The notes below the pieces were generated by a model, which was not told the DNA's origin, did not search any database, and saw only the letters and a list, made by a program, of their open reading frames with translations. Shown here piece by piece: positions 34,179-44,377 of a stretch of DNA of 48,195 bases (position 1 is its first letter; each line of letters opens with the position of its first letter). The translations under genes were made by a program, and so were the position numbers. The stretch comes from an archaeon (GTDB taxonomy: Archaea > Nanobdellota > Nanobdellia > Woesearchaeales > GW2011-AR9), in contig JAHFQW010000012.1 of assembly GCA_023259115.1 (NCBI GenBank), positions 1-48,195 on the forward strand, in the 5' to 3' direction.

Positions 34179-35216
34179 TTATTGTGCTGGTCGTACCGCA
34201 TCCGCGTTAATGATTCCATTTAAATCCAAACGTCGAATCGTCGCCCCATTCCCTCCTTGAGCGCCACAAGGTAATACCGTAATGCCCAAAGGGTGGAAGT
34301 TCTCAATGTACGCCATTAAGACCGCTGAATCTCCCCCTCGGCTATTCATCGCTTCTCGCAGCTTCACAATCGCTTCGCCTTCTGCTTTTCGTTGTGCCAG
34401 AGTATATTCAGCTTTTTTCTCATTTTCAACATAAGTAGAGTCTGCTTCTTGTCGTACCCGGCGATCCTCTCCATTTGCTGCCGCTTCTTGTTGATTAGAA
34501 GCACCAACCTGGTCTTGCAAATTCTTTTTCCAAAGCTCTGCTTGCGAATCAATCATCTTCTCCCATTTTTCTTTATCCTTAGCCGCGCCACGAGCCTCAT
34601 CTATTGCTTTTTGATATTCTGGATCATCAAACACATACTCCTGTAAACTAACTTGATCAACCAAAATACAATACTTTGCAAATCTCTTTTTTAGTTCCTC
34701 TGTTGCACCTGTAACCATCTTAAACCGCTTATCTCCCATGTAAAATTCAGAGGAAGACAACTGGCTCAAATAATCTCGCACAATACTGCGCGCCAATGGT
34801 CGCACATATTTTTCTTTTATATCATCTATATCTATTCCTACCGTTTCAATAACTGTTTGTACACATTTTGGTGATTGATCTAATCGCCAGTTCATCACCA
34901 CATCCTGTCCAATATCATTTCCTTCTTTGGTTTTAAACTGTAAATCATCCCTCTCTTTTCTATCTCCTGTCTTTTCACTGCGAGTCATATAAAAATTTTG
35001 CATCGTAATGGGTAATGTATACCAATCCCAGCGTAACGGTGCTAAAAATACTGTTTGTCCTGGTGGAACAATCTCCACTTTCTCACTCCCGCACCAAAAT
35101 TTGCAGTATTGCACCCCATTTTCATTATTCTCTGTACTATGCGGTCTACACCCTGTAACACTTCCCAGTGTAAGAGCTGCCGCAACACTTGCGGCAATGT
35201 ATTTTATATTATTCAT
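34179..35216 (-). CDS. SPFH/Band-7 (prohibitin-like) lipoprotein
   Basis: A lipobox ends at Cys23 (GSVTGC). An SPFH domain follows (about 50-215: VPPGQTVFLAPLRWDW ... VRDYLSQLSSSEFY), then an Ala/Glu/Arg-rich coiled coil (about 215-290), typical of prohibitin/HflC proteins. Such proteins form large membrane-bound rings. The ATG overlaps the stop codon of the other SPFH gene, and GGAGG lies before it, so both are made together. Confidence 0.8.
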   Translation of the reverse strand: MNNIKYIAASVAAALTLGSVTGCRPHSTENNENGVQYCKFWCGSEKVEIVPPGQTVFLAPLRWDWYTLPITMQNFYMTRSEKTGDRKERDDLQFKTKEGNDIGQDVVMNWRLDQSPKCVQTVIETVGIDIDDIKEKYVRPLARSIVRDYLSQLSSSEFYMGDKRFKMVTGATEELKKRFAKYCILVDQVSLQEYVFDDPEYQKAIDEARGAAKDKEKWEKMIDSQAELWKKNLQDQVGASNQQEAAANGEDRRVRQEADSTYVENEKKAEYTLAQRKAEGEAIVKLREAMNSRGGDSAVLMAYIENFHPLGITVLPCGAQGGNGATIRRLDLNGIINADAVRPAQ

Positions 35217-36295
35217 TTTGCACCTCCTCGTGCGGTAAACTTTGAGAGCATTTCCGTTAAGTCTAATGGATTTGCTCCTGCGTCTTTACAACTCTCCACA
35301 TAAATATGTTTTATAGCCGAAGCAGTCGTCTTCGCCATCTGTACACCTAAAATACGTTCCGCTCCCGCTCCTTCATACGCCAAATTAACCTGACGCTGTC
35401 CTTCTGCCTCTGCTTTCTTCACCAACAGCTCCCCCTCTGCATTTTTCGTATTTTGATAATTCTGATATCCTGCCGTGATCGTTTGTACCAATGATTTTGC
35501 TCGCTGTTTTTCCACTTCCACATTTGCTAGTCCTTGCGAATCAATTTTTTTCACTTCTGCCTCTCTTTCCGCCGCTTTTCTCTGCTCGATACGTGTCACG
35601 CCTAATTGCTCTTGCAGCACTGTTGCATGAATTTTAGCTTGATAGCTCTCGGGATAGGAAAATTTTCGTATTAACACATCATCCACATCCATCCCTACAG
35701 GTGTTAATTCTCCACTCAGCATAACTGCCGCCGCTCTTGTCGCATCAATTCGCTTTGTAACAGTAATTAATCCTTCTGCGGGAATCACTCCAATTGTTTT
35801 TAATAAAGCCGGCCCCACTTTTGTTTTGACATATTCTTTATATCCCTCGCCAATGCCCGAATTCTCTCGTACGCGTTGCGCATCCGTAATATGATATATA
35901 ATTGTAATCTCAAATGTATTTTGAAATCCATCTGAAGACGGAATTTTCAACGCTGGTTCATGATCATATCCTGCCACTTTTCCTTCCAAATCCGCTTCCA
36001 TTTTTCTATCATTAAAATCTAACGTAATCTTAGTTGTGGGAAACGTGTGAAATGTAACTCCTGGTGGCGTACAATACATCTCTCCTCCTCTGTAAATATT
36101 TTTCTTATCCAGTCCTTCAGAAAATTTTGACTGCTTAATCCCCACTTCATTTGGTTTAATATAGGTAAATGTACTATCATATCCCATAATAGCTGCTAGT
36201 CCCAGTCCTACCGTAATTCCTGTTCCAATAATTAATTTTCTAAAACCGGAACTGATACTTCCGTAATTCCTATCTCCCAAGTTCATTTTTGCCAT
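35213..36295 (-). CDS. SPFH/Band-7 (prohibitin-like) membrane protein
   Basis: The N-terminal segment (about 17-38) is a membrane anchor, followed by the SPFH start YIKPNEVGIKQ and a long Ala/Glu coiled coil (about 215-290). I chose the ATG at 36295: AAGGAG lies nine bases before it, while the upstream ATG at 36304 touches that site. It resembles HflK/prohibitin. It and its partner at 34179 probably build a hetero-oligomeric ring on the membrane. Confidence 0.82.
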   Translation of the reverse strand: MAKMNLGDRNYGSISSGFRKLIIGTGITVGLGLAAIMGYDSTFTYIKPNEVGIKQSKFSEGLDKKNIYRGGEMYCTPPGVTFHTFPTTKITLDFNDRKMEADLEGKVAGYDHEPALKIPSSDGFQNTFEITIIYHITDAQRVRENSGIGEGYKEYVKTKVGPALLKTIGVIPAEGLITVTKRIDATRAAAVMLSGELTPVGMDVDDVLIRKFSYPESYQAKIHATVLQEQLGVTRIEQRKAAEREAEVKKIDSQGLANVEVEKQRAKSLVQTITAGYQNYQNTKNAEGELLVKKAEAEGQRQVNLAYEGAGAERILGVQMAKTTASAIKHIYVESCKDAGANPLDLTEMLSKFTARGGAK

Positions 36296-36383
36296 AATTC
36301 TCATCTCCTTGATTCATTTAATTTATCTCATTAATTTCATTCATTAATCATTTATTCTGCTATGGGTCAATCACTCATTTTAA

Positions 36384-37598
36384 TTATTCTTTTCTAAATT
36401 TTTCATCACTTATATGAATAGGTAGTTGTAATTTCTTACGTTGAGTGTAATCTGCATATATCTTTTCTAATGGATTATAATTAGGATGCAGCCAATTTGG
36501 TATGTGATATCCCACCGCTCCAAATATCCCTGCCATCAATATATCATCCACAACCCCAAACGGCAGCATTCTCCCCACACTCAAATAGAGCGGACTCAAT
36601 ATCCCCGCTGTTAAAACCGCACTCACGCTTTTCTTCATCAAAAACATATATCCTTTTCCTCTCTTCTCCATTTTATTTTGTTCTGCCGCATAAATTCCAA
36701 ACGTGGGCAAAAATTCATCTCGCACAACTAATTCCACTCCTCTCCATTCGCTCTGCGTTAATCCTGTTACTTTTTGAACCTCTTTTCGTAAATCTACTAA
36801 ATGATCTTCAACTATTGTCTGATAATTGACATATCCCTCTCCCGCCATTCTCGCCATCTCTAATTTTGGAATAACATTCCTCAAAATTCCTTGTATCGTA
36901 AAACTCTGCTCATCTCGATTTTTCATAACCCTCTCCACCATATCTTTTTGCCGATGGATAATCATATCTGCCAAATGTCCAACATCTTCATAATGCACTT
37001 TTTGAAAAAATGGATCAATCACTTTTGCGCCTATCGCTCCCAGAGCAGCCATCACCAGAGGTGTTGAATAAGGCATTCGCAGCGTTGCGAGACCCGGTAG
37101 CGCCGTAAGTGCCGTCACGGCATATCTATTTCCATACACATACCTATAGAGAAATGAACTCTCTGTTGCATTTTTTCGCAACGCTATCTGTTGATATGCC
37201 CTGGATACATCACCACACATCACTTCTTCTAATGTTTTCCAATATTTATCCGCATGGGGGACATCCCCAAATTCACTATCAAATTGCTTCTTCACATTGT
37301 GAAGATATCCTTTAATAATTATATCATAGTTCGGATACACTCTTTCCATTCCCAAATTCAGATAATTCTTTCGCGCAACCTCTAAACGTGGCAATAAATC
37401 AATCATAATCGTATTGAGGGCATATCGTTTATCTCCCTCTAACACATCCTCAATCGAACACGCGCTAAAATCCTTCTCCAACTCTCGCTTCAGTTTAGCC
37501 AATTCCCTTTGTTGTTGTGGCGTCAACGTAGGCACTTCTTGTAAAACCTGTTCCAGTGGTTTTTGCTGTTCCAATATTTGATAGAGATCAGTTGCCAT
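36384..37598 (-). CDS. Unknown membrane protein
   Basis: Two hydrophobic hairpins (about 165-195 and 320-365) lie in an otherwise helical and soluble sequence of 404 residues. The two soluble parts around the hairpins look alike (a helix pair with DIIIKGYLHNVKKQ and TIVEDHLVDLRKEV), so an internal duplication is possible. No family is recognised. A TATA-like box GATATATAAATAAG on the minus strand lies at 37618-37632, about 20 bases before the start. Confidence 0.6.
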   Translation of the reverse strand: MATDLYQILEQQKPLEQVLQEVPTLTPQQQRELAKLKRELEKDFSACSIEDVLEGDKRYALNTIMIDLLPRLEVARKNYLNLGMERVYPNYDIIIKGYLHNVKKQFDSEFGDVPHADKYWKTLEEVMCGDVSRAYQQIALRKNATESSFLYRYVYGNRYAVTALTALPGLATLRMPYSTPLVMAALGAIGAKVIDPFFQKVHYEDVGHLADMIIHRQKDMVERVMKNRDEQSFTIQGILRNVIPKLEMARMAGEGYVNYQTIVEDHLVDLRKEVQKVTGLTQSEWRGVELVVRDEFLPTFGIYAAEQNKMEKRGKGYMFLMKKSVSAVLTAGILSPLYLSVGRMLPFGVVDDILMAGIFGAVGYHIPNWLHPNYNPLEKIYADYTQRKKLQLPIHISDEKFRKE

Positions 37599-37690
37599 TT
37601 AACCACACTACCCCTTAATCTTATTTATATATCTTCCGAATTAATACTCTTCCAAAGTAATAAAGAAGTCCCCTCTATCGCTATTTTGAT

Positions 37691-40648
37691 TCAATTCTCC
37701 TCCATTTTCCTCAGCATAAACACCCTCAACTCCTCTGGCCACTCTCTGGCAATCTTCTCCCGTTGCCCTTTGAGTTCTCCCCACACATCTTGACGCATCG
37801 ACCCTCCCTCAATTAACTTTACCAGTTGTTCTTTAACATAAATAGGCATATCTTTCAAATTCCACACCTGCATTTTCAACTTCTCACGCAACATCTCTTT
37901 CTCCTCCAACTCTTGCACCCGCGTTTTCTCCCAAAACGTGCTATACGAAAACTCTTCCTGCTTCTTCAAAAGCAATTTCTTCCCCTGCTTCAATGCAATC
38001 TTCGCCAACACTTCTTGATGCATCCGCCGCAAAAACTCATGCTTATCCTCAACTTTAATCACATCACTATATCCTTGCGCCACCAACCCAAACGCAAACG
38101 GTGAAGGCAATCCTCGCTCCATCTCCTCAACCACAATCTTATTCTCATTCACTAGATTAATAATCCCTACTGCATGTTCGTAATCCATCACATCCTCTAA
38201 CACTTCCCGTCTCGCCTCTTTCAAAATAGGAAAATCATTGCTAATACGCCTCACCGCATTATACAAAATCTTACTCCCAACTTGCATCCGCCCCACACTT
38301 TTCTTGCGTCCCATATACTCTCGTAAAATCATCAGCGCTCGTCCTGCGCAATGGCGGAATCGTCGCTGCAGCACCTCACTGCTCTCAATTGCCTGCTGCA
38401 TAATCAAACGCACATCCTGCGTTTTCAACAACTCAAACGCTCGCCGGGCATTAAATGTCTTCTCACACGACAGATAAAACCCATTATCATTAATGCCAAT
38501 CTCCACATCTCGATGCTGCGAATGCCCAATAATAAACGCCAGTGCTCGTGACAAACAATCATTCACCCGCCTGCCAAATAACGTATTAAAAATCACATAG
38601 GTTCTCCCTCGATCCACAAACGTCTCAATGGTAATCTTTTTATCAGAGGGAATCTTGCTAAACTGATACTGTTCATCAAAATAAAAATAAATACTCTCCG
38701 CCGCTTTCTCATCCACATACAAATAAGTATGAACAAATGCTATAATTTCCTCTTTTTTCTTGCCCGCACGAAACTTCTCCTCCATCAATCTGCGAAATCG
38801 AGAAATCTCCATTGCCAAATCATATGACAGAGGCAGCATCTCCGAAAACCAACTCGGCACCGTAGGCGGCCTGCTCACAGACGTTGACACCTGTGCCACC
38901 ATCCCTCGTGAAAACTTAAACAAATATACCGACCCTCCGAGCACAAACACATCTCCGGGCCGCAATCGCTCCAAAAACCCCTCATCAATTTTCCCCACAA
39001 TTTGCTCTCCCACTTTCACCGTCACATACGTCTCTTCCGGAATCGTTCCAATATTAGTCATATAAATGACCCGCGCCATCTTCCCTCTCTTACCAATATT
39101 CCCCGTATCTGCATCATACCAAATGCGCGCATACACATGCCTCTCCTCTAAACTCACATATGCTCCTGACAAATATTTGATCAACTCAAAAAAATCATCC
39201 CAGGACAACGTATGATAACAATAACAATTTTGAATAAGATGAAACAACGTATAAATATTAATCACTTCATTAATCGCAAAACCATAAATATGCTGCGCCA
39301 ATACATCTAACGCATTGCGTGGAATATGTACCCTATCAATTTTACGCTCCATCGCCGACTTCAACAGCAGCGCGCACTCCACTAAATCATCTCGATCCAT
39401 CACAATAATACGTGCTTTCACCGTCGAATGAAGCTGGTGTCCTGCTCTTCCTGCCCTCTGAAGGAACCGCGCCACCGACTTTGGTGAACCCAAACACACA
39501 ACCAAATCCACATACCCAATATCAATTCCCAGCTCCAGCGAAGTAGACGACACAACCACCCTCAACTTTCCCTCACGCAACGCTTCTTCCGTTCGAAATC
39601 TATTCTCCTTGCTCAAACTGCCATGATGCGCCGCAATATTCTGCCCCATCTCCCCTCTACTATTCTCACTAATCTCCCCTGTAATATTCTCTTTAATCTT
39701 CTCTCCAATATTGTCTCCCCTCCCCGATGCATACTCTTTGGGATACATCTCTTTGAGTGTATGCACCACCCTCTCTGTTGCTGAACGTGTATTTGTAAAA
39801 ATAACCGTTGTCTTATGCTGCTGCACTAGGGTGTGAATAAGCTCATACATCTTGCCATGCTTAAGCATATAATCTTCCTCCACTAAACTGCGTACAGGAC
39901 TCAGCACCTGCAAATCCATCTCTTTAATGAACTGTACATCCACAATTGAACAATTGCGCTCCTCATCCCCATTATACCCAACCAAATAATGCGCAATCTC
40001 GTCAAGTGGCGCAATCGTTGCCGACAACCCCACGCGCGTCATACCCGCAGACATCCTCTGTAACCGCTCAACACTCAGGTTCAAATGCACTCCGCGCTTA
40101 TTATCCGCCAGCGCATGAATCTCATCAATAATCAGCCACTGCACATCTCTCATCTTCTCCTTAAACTTCAACGAATTCAACACAATCGCGAGTGATTCCG
40201 GCGTTGTAATCAAAATATGCGGTGTATGTTTCAACATCTTTGCTTTCTCGCTTGTTGTCGTATCCCCCGTACGCACCGCCACGCGAATTCCTAATTTTCT
40301 CCCAAGAAGCGCTTCAATTTCTCCCAACGGCTCTTTCAAATTCTTCTCAATATCATTATTCAACGCCTTGAGCGGCGACACATAAATACAATACACCTTA
40401 TCCTCCAGCGCCCTCTTCTCTGACGCATCAATAAGTTCATTTAAAATAGCCAAAAAGCCAGTGAGCGTCTTAGTAGCCCCAGTAGGCGCAGAAATCAGCA
40501 CATTCTTACGTGAATGAATCTCCATCACTCCAAACAACTGCGGCAATGAAAACTCTTTAAACTTTCCAAAAAACCACTTATTCACACAAGGATGTAAAAT
40601 AGCTTTGAGATGCAGCGGTTCATACGGTTGTTCTAATTTGGTAATCAT
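37691..40648 (-). CDS. lhr: Lhr-type superfamily 2 helicase
   Basis: All helicase motifs are visible: motif I APTGATKT (54-61), Ia SPLKALNND, motif II DEIH (175-178), motif III LSAT (about 208), motif V SSTSLELGIDIG, and motif VI QRAGRAGHQ. After the helicase core come a winged helix and the Lhr-specific C-terminal domain, giving 985 residues, typical for archaeal Lhr. Lhr acts in DNA repair and recombination in archaea. Motif I has Thr where the glycine before Lys is normally found. The start lies 13 bases from hairpin element A4. Confidence 0.9.
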   Translation of the reverse strand: MITKLEQPYEPLHLKAILHPCVNKWFFGKFKEFSLPQLFGVMEIHSRKNVLISAPTGATKTLTGFLAILNELIDASEKRALEDKVYCIYVSPLKALNNDIEKNLKEPLGEIEALLGRKLGIRVAVRTGDTTTSEKAKMLKHTPHILITTPESLAIVLNSLKFKEKMRDVQWLIIDEIHALADNKRGVHLNLSVERLQRMSAGMTRVGLSATIAPLDEIAHYLVGYNGDEERNCSIVDVQFIKEMDLQVLSPVRSLVEEDYMLKHGKMYELIHTLVQQHKTTVIFTNTRSATERVVHTLKEMYPKEYASGRGDNIGEKIKENITGEISENSRGEMGQNIAAHHGSLSKENRFRTEEALREGKLRVVVSSTSLELGIDIGYVDLVVCLGSPKSVARFLQRAGRAGHQLHSTVKARIIVMDRDDLVECALLLKSAMERKIDRVHIPRNALDVLAQHIYGFAINEVINIYTLFHLIQNCYCYHTLSWDDFFELIKYLSGAYVSLEERHVYARIWYDADTGNIGKRGKMARVIYMTNIGTIPEETYVTVKVGEQIVGKIDEGFLERLRPGDVFVLGGSVYLFKFSRGMVAQVSTSVSRPPTVPSWFSEMLPLSYDLAMEISRFRRLMEEKFRAGKKKEEIIAFVHTYLYVDEKAAESIYFYFDEQYQFSKIPSDKKITIETFVDRGRTYVIFNTLFGRRVNDCLSRALAFIIGHSQHRDVEIGINDNGFYLSCEKTFNARRAFELLKTQDVRLIMQQAIESSEVLQRRFRHCAGRALMILREYMGRKKSVGRMQVGSKILYNAVRRISNDFPILKEARREVLEDVMDYEHAVGIINLVNENKIVVEEMERGLPSPFAFGLVAQGYSDVIKVEDKHEFLRRMHQEVLAKIALKQGKKLLLKKQEEFSYSTFWEKTRVQELEEKEMLREKLKMQVWNLKDMPIYVKEQLVKLIEGGSMRQDVWGELKGQREKIAREWPEELRVFMLRKMEEN

Positions 40649-40660
40649 AATTGTAAAAAA

Positions 40661-40985
40661 TATAGTAAATGTGTGAAATAATCGAATATTACTCTACACA
40701 TTTACTTACAAGAAATGTGAAAGCTATCACATTTCTGTACACACAAAATAGGAAAACTATCCTATTTGTGCACAGACAAAATCGCTGTTTTGTCTTGTGG
40801 AAAATGAGTAATTACTCCTTTTCTTGTATTAGTAATGGTGAACAAAGCTTTGCTTCAGCAAAGTGTTGCATCAGCAACATTACTTGCTGATAAGCAAGTC
40901 ACGAACGTCAGTGACTTGAGGAACGCTAGTGACTTTATCACGAACCGCAGTGACTCGAATTCGAAAATTATTCGCCATTACTATA
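40661..40985. repeat. Hairpin element A4 (full length)
   Basis: The 325-base sequence matches A2 at 11980-12303 almost base for base, including the inner chain CTTTGC/GCAAAG, TTGC/GCAA and AAGTCAC/GTGACTT. It lies upstream of the Lhr start and contains a frame without good coding signs. Confidence 0.85.
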
Positions 40986-41114
40986 AAATAGATTTAGTGA
41001 ATCACATACCTCATTAGTTAGTTTCGATACTTCTTTAAAAGAATTTGCCAGAATTATTTTATATTCTTAATTTTCTTTTTTTCTGATACTAACCCTAAAG
41101 AATCTAAAAATTAT

Positions 41115-41648
41115 TTAAGCCAATTCCTTCATCAGCATCTTATGCGCTTTATTTATTGCTTGAAATAGCTTCGTATCGCCGCCCATATCCGGATGGTGTT
41201 GCTTTGCCAGCAATTTATATTTTCTATTAATCAACTCTAAATCCATGGAATCTCTCTCCACTCCTAATAAATCTCTCGCCTCTTTACGTTGCTCCTCAAT
41301 ATCACTCTCCTCATGAAAATCATGTTTGAACTCTTCCACACTCTTCGAACCCAAAAGCAGCGCCTGAACTTCCAACTCAATCACTTTACATACCGCGTAT
41401 AAATTCTCCATATACGTTGCTTTTTTATAACTAAAATACAAATGCTGTCCTTGAAAATACCAAGACGTCGATGCCGCAACTTTTCTAATTGTTACTCTCT
41501 CTAGAGGTATAGTTATAGAATCCTCCTGCACACCAATCTTTCCCAAATTCAAAATAATCTCATTTTGTAACTGCAGCGCTCGGCGATAAGACGCATTCTT
41601 CAAATTAAATTCCGCAAATTCATATCCTTTAACTGTCATCATTGCCAT
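41115..41648 (-). CDS. J-domain protein with J domain at the C-terminus
   Basis: HPD (152-154) stands in AKQHHPDMGGD near the end, followed by a helix (FQAINKAHKMLMKEL). J domains call Hsp70 (DnaK) to a client. Most DnaJ proteins have the domain first, but here about 120 unknown residues precede it and probably bind the client. The ATG at 41648 is preferred because GGAGTGA lies five bases before it; the GTG nine bases upstream overlaps that site. Confidence 0.82.
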   Translation of the reverse strand: MAMMTVKGYEFAEFNLKNASYRRALQLQNEIILNLGKIGVQEDSITIPLERVTIRKVAASTSWYFQGQHLYFSYKKATYMENLYAVCKVIELEVQALLLGSKSVEEFKHDFHEESDIEEQRKEARDLLGVERDSMDLELINRKYKLLAKQHHPDMGGDTKLFQAINKAHKMLMKELA

Positions 41649-41774
41649 ATAACTCACTCCTTGTTGTCCTCTTTCGTATTAATCCTATCTTCTGCAAATC
41701 TAATTATTACTACCTATAAGTTATATCAAAAAAGCACTTTATTTATAAATGTTCGTGTTTATCTATTAAAAAAT

Positions 41775-41964
41775 TATAGAGGACTTTGAATAACCCTTAT
41801 TTTGGTCAACATTCAAAGTCTACCAAAAGACCTAATTTATTATAATAATAGTTAGGTCTTTTGTAGATACAACGGACAGAACTATTGATATTATTATTTC
41901 TGTCCGTTGGTATCCTTCTTAGAAGGTTTTGACAAATTAAGATAGGTATTCAAAACCTTCTATA
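41775..41964. repeat. Hairpin element B2
   Basis: Outer ends are TATAGAGGACTTTGAATAACC and ...CAAAACCTTCTATA. Inside are two long hairpins, AAAAGACCTAA/TTAGGTCTTTT and AACGGACAGA/TCTGTCCGTT. The right end carries the stop codon of the 755-residue gene (TAG at 41960-41962). Confidence 0.8.
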
Positions 41965-44227
41965 ATCTCCGCCATATTCCATTGTTTTTTCCCTCAGAAT
42001 TAAGTACATCAGAATAAAAAGGTTCATTCCAGCAATGAATCTTTTCTAAATTAAATTCCACCAGTTCACTTGAACAATTTCGTGCAGGATTATAACTATG
42101 TCCCCCCATAAGTACATGTGTAAAACCACAAGCCGTTGCATATTGTTGAATGAACTGTATGGTTTCATCAATAACCATCTTTCTATTACCATCTTGCTTT
42201 AACCTTTCAGAAAGCTCAATAGAATTTACCAACAAACAAGATTCATGATTTTCATTTCGTCCCGCAAATATCAATGCCATACCCGCTCTATCTTGCTTCG
42301 TATAAATTTCCACAAATTGCGTAGCTCGATCTTTCAGATAAAAAGGTATATAACATCCATTTTCTTCCACCCGCTCTAGTTCTTTACCTTCTCCCCTCTG
42401 AAGATAAGAGATAAAATCTTTAGGAGTCCATACATCTCGCTCAAAATCACCCTGTTCATAAATCCCAATACAACAACCACCATCATTTCCTATATCTACA
42501 TCAATAAAAGGATTCTTTGAAGAAACTTTGACTTGATAAACCTTATTCATTTCACCAGAGATCTCATCAATATGCTCTCCATGCATAAATTTACTCACTA
42601 TTTTAAGATGGTGAATTGCTGCCGCTGCTTGCTGAGATTGTTTTACGTTCTGCTTTTTGGAAAGATATTCTATAGTAACATGACATATTTTCCGTACTAC
42701 TCCATCATCTTCTAATCCTGCAACATATTCAGAAATGAGTTGTTCTGCCACGGGAGAAAACGTTTCATTTCCTTTAAACGCATCAGCTATTTTCTGTTCC
42801 AACCTGTCAGTTCCATGAACAATCCCGGATGTAAAAACATTTTGCATAGTTTGTCGATACAATGAGAGCTGTTCTTGACGTAATTGTTCTCTATTAATGA
42901 TTTTTCCACTAGCAACAATAAATTCTTTTGGTTCTATTCCCTGATAAAAAGTATCCACTTTTACACCTAAATCTCTCAACTCTCTATTCACTCGTATATT
43001 CCCCTCTAATGAATCAACATAATTACTGTTTCCTTGGCAATACGCATCCACTAATTTTCTGAACTCAGATGATTGATTACACAGACGTGCAATTTTCAAC
43101 TTCTTACCCTGATTTTTCACAAATGCATCTAGAAAAGTGTAATGATCTAATTGATTGTCTGTAACTACACCAAACTCCGCCTCATGGACTGCTTTTAGTA
43201 AATCTCGTAAAGTCTGATTGTCACTCAAATAATCAGTATCAATATGGTAACCCTTTGCTTCAATAAACGCTATCGCAGCACCACGGTGTGTACGCAATCG
43301 CTCAAAATCTTGTACTACTTTAGGAAGTCCATTCGTTATTGCTTCTAACCCATGTAACCCATCTTCTCTAAATTTAAAGAGACGCTCACCCGCATACCCA
43401 CATTCTTCAGAATAAACTAAATCAGCAAATTCCCTAACTGTTTCACAATCACCTAACTCCGCAATTAATTTTTTATGTAATTCAAATAGCTCTTTACCCC
43501 AGAATTCTACGGGATTATCTTCATTCAACACTTTCCTTCGAAAAGCATAACTCACAAATGGCCCGCCGCTACAAAAATGAGGGTTTCCATATTTATCACT
43601 AAAATCTTTCTTTAACTCTTCATCCGAGAACACGTCTAATGTAATTGTTTCTTCTCTGGAGAGGATATATTTATGTTCAGCATCGCCAAAATAACGAGCA
43701 GTGAGTGCCGAGCCATCAAATGACTGTCCTTCTAAAAATGTATCCCACACATATTCAAGTAGTGCACTTGCATAAGCAGGATTTAATGTTTTATTTTTCA
43801 AAAATTGATTTGCCCCTTCCACAAATTGAACGTGCGGAACCATAGATATTTTCAAGTCATCGATATTTTTAAACCTCTCCAAAAGTGTGTTGTAAGCTGT
43901 ATTCGTCCAATTCTCAACTCCACCCGAAATTCTCTGTTGGAGATTGTTAGAGTTTATACCTCCAGATCCATTCAAATATTCTTTAATTGGTCCTCCAAAT
44001 GCAACAGCCACTCTTTGTTGTACTTCTCTTACCTTCTTTTGTATTTTTCTTTCATCCGTTTCTTCTCTAAGTTCAGCAATACCTAAAGCCTCAGACAACT
44101 GGGTAGAACTTAAATTTTCAATAGAAACAACTCTTCCTTTATATTTCACAAAGCCTTCTATTTCTAGCACCTCGTGGGGAATGTTATCAACACTGCCAAA
44201 TTTCCTAACCAACATAGAGAGAGACAT
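41960..44227 (-). CDS. Unknown 755-residue protein
   Basis: No family is recognised for the bulk of this charged, mostly helical protein. The C-terminal part (about 585-755) contains strands followed by IQQYATACGFTHVLMGGHSYN and resembles the end of the 348-residue protein at 27556, so both may share a GNAT-like domain. An AAGGAG ribosome binding site precedes the ATG. The stop codon lies in hairpin element B2. Confidence 0.6.
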   Translation of the reverse strand: MSLSMLVRKFGSVDNIPHEVLEIEGFVKYKGRVVSIENLSSTQLSEALGIAELREETDERKIQKKVREVQQRVAVAFGGPIKEYLNGSGGINSNNLQQRISGGVENWTNTAYNTLLERFKNIDDLKISMVPHVQFVEGANQFLKNKTLNPAYASALLEYVWDTFLEGQSFDGSALTARYFGDAEHKYILSREETITLDVFSDEELKKDFSDKYGNPHFCSGGPFVSYAFRRKVLNEDNPVEFWGKELFELHKKLIAELGDCETVREFADLVYSEECGYAGERLFKFREDGLHGLEAITNGLPKVVQDFERLRTHRGAAIAFIEAKGYHIDTDYLSDNQTLRDLLKAVHEAEFGVVTDNQLDHYTFLDAFVKNQGKKLKIARLCNQSSEFRKLVDAYCQGNSNYVDSLEGNIRVNRELRDLGVKVDTFYQGIEPKEFIVASGKIINREQLRQEQLSLYRQTMQNVFTSGIVHGTDRLEQKIADAFKGNETFSPVAEQLISEYVAGLEDDGVVRKICHVTIEYLSKKQNVKQSQQAAAAIHHLKIVSKFMHGEHIDEISGEMNKVYQVKVSSKNPFIDVDIGNDGGCCIGIYEQGDFERDVWTPKDFISYLQRGEGKELERVEENGCYIPFYLKDRATQFVEIYTKQDRAGMALIFAGRNENHESCLLVNSIELSERLKQDGNRKMVIDETIQFIQQYATACGFTHVLMGGHSYNPARNCSSELVEFNLEKIHCWNEPFYSDVLNSEGKNNGIWRRL

Positions 44228-44346
44228 TATTTTAGAACTCCTTTATATCATTTAGGTGTACACACCATTGCTGTATCATAGACTCGTTAAAAGAACGCCC
44301 ATTTATAAATTTTACTATTAATTAGGGACAATAAAAAATTCACAAC

Positions 44347-44356
44347 CTATTTAAAC
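44347..44356 (+). promoter_or_regulatory. TATA box of the YbaK-type gene
   Basis: CTATTTAAAC ends 21 bases before the ATG at 44378. Confidence 0.5.
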
Positions 44357-44377
44357 TCCTCATTCAAATTCTCACTC

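Noticed and set aside
40835-41017. Open frame MVNKALLQQ in A4
   Set aside because: Same reason as for A2: repeat-derived frame without coding signs.
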